DNA of 64,000 nt from Anthopleura xanthogrammica (taxonomy: Eukaryota > Cnidaria > Anthozoa > Actiniaria > Actiniidae): NCBI GenBank assembly GCA_964019055.1, contig OZ025222.1:9146029-9210028 (forward strand), read 5' to 3'. Made by a program: the position numbers and the translations under genes. The notes below the pieces were generated by a model. It was not told the DNA's origin, did no database searches, and saw only the letters and a program-made list of their open reading frames with translations. Positions within the stretch are counted from its first letter, which is position 1; each line of letters starts with the position of its first letter. This document shows positions 58,901 through 64,000 of this stretch, one piece after another.

Positions 58901-60229
58901 CTCTATTCCATTCTATTCTTGTTCTTTTCTGTTTTGTTCCATTCTTTTCCATTCCATTCTGTTCCACTCTATTCTATTTTCCTACTCTATTCCATTCTAT
59001 TCTTCTTCTTTTCTGTTTTGTTCCATTCTGTTCCACTCTATTCTATTTTCCTACTCTATTCCATTCTATTCTTGTTCTTTTCTGTTTTGTTCCATCCCAT
59101 TCCATTCTGTTCTACTCTATTATATTTTCCTACTCTATTCCATTCTATTCTTGTTCTTTTCTGTTTTGTTCCATTCTATTCCATTCCATTCTGTTCCACT
59201 CTATTCTATTTTCCTACTCTATTCCATTCTCTTCCTGTTCTTTTCTGTTTTGTTCCATTCTGTTCCACTCTATTCTATTTTCCTACTCTATTCCATTCTA
59301 TTCTTGTTCTTTTCTGTTTTGTTCCATTCTATCCCATTCCATTCTGTTCCACTCTATTCTTTTTTCCTACTCTATTCCATTCTAATTCATTTTCTATTCT
59401 GTTCTCTTCCCTTCTTTTCTATTCTATTCTAAATTAAAGTAATGAATGACTAAATGTATGTAAGTAATACTGATTGATATACATTGTTATTATTGGATGA
59501 TGGGTGTGATTCGTCTGCAATATCACTCTCACCTTGTTTCACTTTATCAAAGTCCACAACGGTAGCTCCAAATAAGCTCAGTGCATTACATCCATCAGTC
59601 CATGACTTTTGGAAATCAGCAGCTTTAACCCTTGGAATTGGAGAGTGACACAACTTGTTTCGCATTTCTTTTAACGTTTGAAGGGCTGTTACCAGATTAG
59701 CTGCTACAACAAATGGTGGCCGTGATTGAAGAAGAGCTTTGACAAAAAGAGACAAGTCCCATTGTGATGTATCACCAGATTGCACTGTATTTCTTTCATA
59801 TGGAAGAGGCCTAAGCAGGTCAGTTCCATTCTGGGTGCAGTCAGTCCAAGGTGTGTATATTCCTGCAGCATCCCACTGATTTTTGAAGTAAAGACGCAGA
59901 CATGGATTCCCTACTCTTAACAGAAGTAAGGCCAGGCTACAATAATTTCTGTTGAAGATACAACCACTTAATTAGTATATAGTCTGGTAATTGTAATATA
60001 GGAATTTTGATTTGTGAACAGGGAGGAAGTCTGGAGAATTAACCTGGAGAAAAACCCTCAAATCACAAGAAAAAACCAACAAACAACTAGGTAGACACCT
60101 GCATGTATGATGGCAAGTCTGAGCACCGATTAACTAGCTGTACAATGGCAGTACATGTACATGACCTCACAGGGACGGCGGAGCCGGGGGGGCTGGGGGG
60201 GCTAGAGCCCCCCCAATAATTTTCTGAGA

Positions 60230-60271
<42 letters not shown>

Positions 60272-60568
60272 AAAAACGAGGAAATTTTTGTAGCATCATT
60301 AAAGTTACCAGTGTTTATTTTTTGTATTTCATTTGTGTCTGTAAATAGGGCGAATAAATAGAGGGAGGGAGGGGTGGGTGGATAGGAAACTGCTTAGCCC
60401 CCCCAATCAAAAAACCGCTCCGCCGTCCCTGCCTCACAGACCCAAAATTAATGGAGAATGTAAAATTACATCTTAGCAATTATAATAAGTGGGTAATATC
60501 ATTTTAAAATGTTTCCAACAAAGTAAATAACATAAACCATCAATATCTTACCCTTCTTCTTCATCCAT
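54001..60568 (-). CDS. HEPN-NACHT-LRR protein (cnidarian-type NLR), six exons with an apparent frameshift
   Basis: Coding exons are 60568-60552, 59936-59533, 57990-57904, 57769-57625, 57102-57047 and 56043-54001. Start MDEEEG is followed, across split codons that all rejoin, by a DZIP3-like HEPN domain, two short linker exons, a duplicated coiled segment, and a large exon with NACHT and LRRs, about 920 residues. Family members are intracellular sensors that oligomerise through NACHT; HEPN domains with R-x4-6-H are often RNases, so RNA cleavage on activation is conceivable (inference). In exon 6 the spliced frame (EYTEKLKSS...) meets TAG at 55882-55880, while the NACHT frame is closed upstream by TGA at about 55941, so about one base of shift is needed in that ~60-nt window. 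It may be a frameshifted allele, a young pseudogene or a sequencing error; everything else looks functional. Confidence 0.82.
56044..57046. other. NLR intron 5
   Basis: AT-rich intron with a small (CATC)n patch at 56161-56216 and a repeated 'atttgcataa' / 'gcataaggtcta' element-like pair around 56270-56620. No exon is seen. Confidence 0.5.
57352..57570 (-). mobile_element. tRNA-derived SINE (family S), copy 3
   Basis: The minus strand starts 'ggggtggcatgggtg', has B-box-like 'ccaggtttgagccc', and contains the body 'ggttttcctccctcc' twice, suggesting a tandem or nested SINE. It lies in NLR intron 4. Confidence 0.6.
57625..57769 (-). CDS. NLR exon 4 with an internal 13-residue duplication
   Basis: The exon encodes NGKLERLQL, then GQETIVEGQSRLQ directly followed by GQVTIVEGQSRLQ, then EKILEELSSLK. 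The two 39-bp copies differ at only one or two bases, so the duplication is recent and in frame. The segment should form an amphipathic helix or coiled coil between the HEPN and NACHT parts. Splice phases on both sides agree with neighbouring exons. Confidence 0.75.
58080..59430 (+). repeat. 84-bp pyrimidine-rich satellite
   Basis: About 13-14 units of about 84 bp (some shortened) built from ctattccatt-type pentamers, each with 'cttttctgttttgttccatt' and 'ctattttcctactctattcc'. The plus strand has hardly any adenine in stop-forming context, so all three plus frames stay open for over 390 codons; none is a gene. It fills most of NLR intron 2. Confidence 0.94.
59533..59936 (-). CDS. DZIP3-like HEPN exon of the NLR gene
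   Basis: Residues 6-140 of the predicted protein: LALLLLRVGNPCLRLYF, WTDCTQNGTDLLRPLPYER, SGDTSQWDLSLFVKALLQ and LVTALQTLKEMRNKLCHSP. Arg98 to His103 (59662-59645) is an R-N-x3-H form of the HEPN R-x4-6-H catalytic motif. The arrangement matches the HEPN domain named after human DZIP3, which cnidarian NLRs often carry at the N-terminus. The exon is intact and in frame with exons 1 and 3. Confidence 0.82.
60000..60128 (-). repeat. SINE body fragment
   Basis: 'gggaggaagtctggagaatt' and 'ccaacaaacaactag' match the body of family S without the tRNA-like head. It lies in NLR intron 1. Confidence 0.4.
60170..60431. mobile_element. hAT-like MITE with 5-bp target duplication, second family
   Basis: A 262-bp element with CAGGGACGGCGGAGC...GCTCCGCCGTCCCTG ends, followed inward by G-rich and C-rich arms ('gggggggctgggggggct', 'tagcccccccaa') and an (ATT)n run at 60230-60268. 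The direct repeat 'cctca' is at 60165-60169 and 60432-60436. Confidence 0.7.
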
Positions 60569-60967
60569 GTTTATTCAATGTATCAAACATTCAACATATA
60601 TATGGATAGGTCTTGCTCATCACCTCTGTGTTTTTCCTTTCTTCAGGTCTTCTTTTATAGTGTTAACTTGTTTATTTCAGTGAATATTTGAAAGCAGATT
60701 AGCAACAACTTGAGATGTCAGTCTATAAGCAAAAGAACAAACATTAGATCAGCAAAGATGATTCTTTCAATATATGTTGAGCATCTGATTCAGCTGCATA
60801 TTTTTTTGAGTCACATAGTATTTTGGCCTTTAGGTGAGCCAATTACCTCGTGGTAAATTATGAGTAAAAATACACAGCCATATCAGATGCTTATAATTAG
60901 CCAGAAGTTGTGAATATTATATAATTCTGTCAACTATTACTAATTACAAATATGGTCTTATATGATA

Positions 60968-61310
60968 CATTTTACTCACTATCTCGCTCCTGATTGGCTG
61001 AGAGCCCTCAGCCAATCCCTGATATCGTGTGAACTTGAAATGATAAATGTATAATACATTTATCATGTTGAGTTCACTCAAGGTCACAATGGAAATGGAA
61101 ATACATTTGCTATTTTTTTCCGAAAGGAAAATTAAATCTTTATTCTTAGTTTACAAAATGGATAATAAAACAATTATTGAATTTGATTTTCACATGATAT
61201 TGTAAAAATCAAGACATCGGCCATTTTCTCCACCCTTCTCTTAACCCTATAACATGGCCTTGGTCGATATCGATCATGCTCAACCTCATCCAATAATTGT
61301 TTAATATTAT
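60968..61310 (-). repeat. Dispersed ~320-bp repeat, copy 2
   Basis: Reverse-orientation copy of 124-455. It starts 'actcactatctcgctcctga' and ends near 'ccaataattgtttaatatta'. It lies upstream of the NLR start codon. Confidence 0.55.
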
Positions 61311-61674
61311 GTGAATTCTCGTGCATATTGGTTAAAATCTTTGCAGGTTATTTTAATTGTCACATAACCACGATTAAACCTTAAGTTTTTGGTATTATTT
61401 CAATGGTTTATGGACTGTGCTCTATGTTCTAATAAAGCAGAATAAAAAATTGAAGCTTCATTGTGCTGCACTGTTGTGGAGTCAATTGTCAAACAGCTGA
61501 CATATCATCAAATATTTACCAAATTGAATCAAGTATCTAACCAATCAAAAAGCACTCTGCAGGAAAGAATAGCACTCTATTGACTCAGGGATGGAATTCT
61601 GTTTATTCAAATCACTATTGACAGTATCCTTCAATCCATAATAAAAATGCTTCCCAACTTCATTGTGTTCCACT

Positions 61675-62010
61675 AGGATCCTGTCATTCCCTAGAGTATC
61701 ATTTCTTTGTTTAATGGTTGTGCATGAGAAGACACATGAATATGGATACAACTCAAACAAAGAATCTTATTCTCAAGACCACGTGTCATTCCCTAGAGTA
61801 TCATTTCTTTGTTTAATGGTTGTGCATGAGAAGACACATGAATATGGATACAACTCAAACAAAGAATCTCATTCTCAAGACCACATGTCATTCCCTAGAG
61901 TATCATTTCTTTGTTTAATGGTTGTGCATGAGAAGACACATGAATATGGATACAACTCAAACAAAGAATCTCATTCTCAAGACCACGTGTCATTTCCTAG
62001 AGTATCATTT
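61675..62010 (+). repeat. 102-bp minisatellite (family B), locus 3
   Basis: Just over three units, the most homogeneous of the three loci, in the same orientation as locus 1. The in-frame plus-strand ORF (SFPRVSFLCLMVVHEKTHEY repeated) exists because 102 is divisible by three. Confidence 0.92.
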
Positions 62011-62070
62011 CTTTTTTTACACCGATTTTCAAAATTACGTGACCTTGAGAGCTCCAGTTGTCTTTAATCT

Positions 62071-62425
62071 TGGCTTCCGTCAATCAAAGTTATGATGGGC
62101 GGAGCTCATTCCGATTGCAAGCAAATAAAGAAATTCCGTCGACTCGACAGCCATTTTCACATGTTGCTATAACTGCATGGCTAGGCTCAAATACGATGAT
62201 CTACAAGAAACATGTGCCAATATAGTTATTGCTAAATTTGTTAAACTCAACAAATCGATAACGTTGAAGATCAGGTTTGAAAACGAACTGAAACGTATTT
62301 ATTGAACGGCATTTTCTTAAATACCTTGTTCATTACAGGCACGAGAACGCTTGTCTCTGATTGGTTGTCGGGAATTTCTTTTAACTCGGCTCGTGCTCAC
62401 TTTGATTGACGGAAGCCAAAATGTG
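62071..62425. mobile_element. Inverted-repeat element
   Basis: 'ttggcttccgtcaatcaaag' at the left and 'ctttgattgacggaagccaa' at the right are exact inverted copies. The interior is about 310 bp and non-coding. Confidence 0.55.
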
Positions 62426-62493
62426 CCAACCAATTATAGGTTTGACAAAAAAAATTTCTTCAAACTATGTATATTGACCTTATAGACCTTTCT

Positions 62494-62735
62494 TAATATT
62501 TATCTATGAAGTCCTTAGCCTCACTTTCATGCATGCAGCTCATTAAATATTACAGAGCGACGTGCAAAGGTATAACCACTTTTAATGAATCTGCATAATT
62601 TCATATGTGCAGGCTTTTTAATGCGAAGCTGGCTGGTTTTATGAGTGCTAAAGCTTGTTTGGCAGCAAAAAGCCCATGCATAGAAGTATGCCATAAATTA
62701 TGTATGAGCTGCATGAACATGAGGCTTAGGGCTTG
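62494..62735. mobile_element. Inverted-repeat element (family L), copy 2
   Basis: The outer arms 'agcctcactttcatgcatgc' and 'gcatgaacatgaggctta' pair. The interior 'gctggctggtttta' and 'aaagcttgtttggcag' match 24489-24665. Confidence 0.55.
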
Positions 62736-62812
62736 CATAAATATGAAATATTAAGAAAGTATGGAATATAGAAAATATGGAATATAGTAAAACTATCTGT
62801 AGTTGAACTTAC

Positions 62813-62926
62813 ATGGTCCCACCAGCATACACAGAAGTTAGGCAGTTGATGTTCCAGTGTGTATTCAAGAATCTCAAACAAAATACTTATAACAGTACAT
62901 AACCACCAATCACGAATCATCAGGGC
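62813..62926 (-). CDS. PTDSS2: Phosphatidylserine synthase 2-like exon
   Basis: A 114-nt exon with an AG acceptor at 62928-62927 and a GTAAGT donor from 62812. It encodes [20 protein letters not shown] followed by [18 protein letters not shown], matching the conserved block of animal PTDSS2 ([18 protein letters not shown]). The enzyme makes phosphatidylserine by exchanging serine for ethanolamine in ER membranes. Only this exon is recognisable. Upstream exons should lie beyond 64000. The expected next block (WIMDV...CNG type) is not found between here and the NLR start at 60568, so the gene may continue far to the left around the NLR, or may be broken. Confidence 0.85.
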
Positions 62927-63238
62927 CTACATAAAAACAACAAACACATCAACTAATAATTATTGATGAAAGTGCACCTAACCCCTGATACAATACTCTC
63001 AGCATCGATTCTACATGAAGTGAATAGTTGAATGGTGGAATATTTCTTCATTAGAGTGTTGCATCTTCAAGTTATGAAGGTTTATATTTCCAATATGTTA
63101 ATGACTGTGACATCATGGCAGGCTTCATTAAATATACAAACAGGTTCACAGAAAAGTATTTAAAAAGCATCATCATTATACTCATGGTTTCCTCAATGTT
63201 TACTGTAAATTTGGTGTCTCATAAAAAAAAAAGGAGAA

Positions 63239-63470
63239 AATGAGAATTAACAGTGGAATCCACCGAGTGGCTCTTCCTCCACTGCAATTGGAATTTAGAA
63301 GTTAATTTTTGAGGAGGGAGGAAAAACCAGAGAACCTGGAAAAACCCTCAAAGCACAGGAGAGAACCAACAAACAGCTCTCTACTCACATACAACACCGA
63401 GCCCAGTGGGGCTCAAACTCGGGTCGCCTTAGTGAGAGGCAAGTGCTCTCACTGCTACGCAACCCATGCG
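63239..63470 (-). mobile_element. tRNA-derived SINE (family S), copy 4
   Basis: Nearly identical to 16442-16664, including 'gagaattaacagtggaatcc' at one end and the tRNA-like head 'tgcgtagcagtgagag' on the minus strand. The high identity suggests both inserted fairly recently. Confidence 0.7.
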
Positions 63471-63706
63471 TCTCATATAATGGCCAGTGTTTAGTATTAC
63501 AAGTAAAACAAATACACTCAAAAGCCTACAATGACGTCACTGTCATTAACATATTGCAAGTATAAACCTTCATAACTTAAAGACCCAACACTCAAATAAA
63601 GAAATATTTCACCATTCAAATATTCACTTCATGTAGAATCAATACTGAAAGTATTGTATCAGGGGTTAGGTGCACTTTAATTATTCACTATGCACATTCA
63701 ATGTGT

Positions 63707-64000
63707 GGCTCCAAAAAATATCCATACTCCACCGTGTACCATGGAGGAAAATATTCATACTCCACCGTGTACCATGGAGGAAAATATCCATACTCCACCG
63801 TGTACCATGGAGGAAAATATCCATACTCCACCGTGTACCATGGAGGAAAATATTCATACTCCACCGTGTACCATGGAGGAAAATATCCATACTCCACTGT
63901 GTACCATGGAGGAAAATATCCATACTCCACCGTGTACCATGGAGGAAAATATTCATACTCCACCGTGTACCATAGAGGAAAATATCCATACTCCACCGTG
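63707..64000 (+). repeat. 33-bp tandem array, running off the window
   Basis: Nearly nine units, each with 'atccatactccaccgtgtac' and 'catggaggaaaat', the only variation being a few substitutions such as 'attcat' for 'atccat'. The array is not closed at the right edge. Frames on both strands remain open because 33 is divisible by three. There are no unique spacers. Confidence 0.94.

Noticed and set aside
58159..59437. Three overlapping plus-strand ORFs of about 390-408 codons
   Set aside because: All three frames are open over the same pyrimidine satellite, and the residues are only Phe/Ser/Leu/Ile/Tyr/Cys/Pro-type repeats; no gene would show this.
61663..62067. 134-codon ORF with repeated SFPRVSFLCL units
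   Set aside because: The repeat unit is the non-coding 102-bp minisatellite, also found in introns of CKAP5 on either strand.
63670..63996. CRISPR-like regular repeat
   Set aside because: The 33-bp units are directly adjacent without unique spacers, and the surroundings are eukaryotic.

Overview
The window is metazoan nuclear DNA. It is AT-rich, its genes are cut into many short exons with GT-AG borders, and introns and intergenic DNA are full of short inverted-repeat elements, tRNA-derived SINEs and tandem repeats. The NLR-type gene at the right, with a DZIP3-like HEPN head, a NACHT domain and leucine-rich repeats, is a combination best known from corals and other cnidarians. An anthozoan source is therefore likely, but this is inference; no sequence search was possible.

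Layout. 1-3.8 kb is AT-rich with no recognised gene and holds one hAT-like element. 3.83-4.33 kb (minus) carries three phase-compatible exons of an unrecognised gene. 8.48-44.55 kb (minus) is a complete CKAP5/XMAP215/ch-TOG gene, which I resolved into 45 coding exons with one unbroken frame of about 2041 codons: five TOG domains, a sixth helical C-terminal region and a short tail. About 1 kb away, head to head on the plus strand, lies a complete three-exon SLC49A4 (DIRC2)-like transporter gene (45.55-48.80 kb, 509 aa). 48.8-54.0 kb holds no secure gene, only repeats and one doubtful ORF. 54.0-60.57 kb (minus) is a six-exon HEPN-NACHT-LRR gene. Its HEPN motif, P-loop and Walker B box look intact, but the predicted splice frame and the NACHT frame do not join, so it is a frameshifted allele, a pseudogene or an assembly error. 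62.81-62.93 kb (minus) is a single clear exon of a phosphatidylserine synthase 2-like gene. The right edge runs into a 33-bp tandem array.

The genes do not form a pathway: a microtubule polymerase, a probable lysosomal transporter, a candidate innate immune sensor and a phospholipid synthase exon. Most of the novelty is in the repeats. The standout is a 120-bp tandem array that has copied the 3' end of a CKAP5 TOG4 exon together with its splice donor seven extra times. Next come two minisatellite families (57 bp and 102 bp) each recurring at three separate loci, several miniature inverted-repeat families with recognisable target-site duplications, and an element whose terminal repeat ends on the stop codon of the NLR gene.
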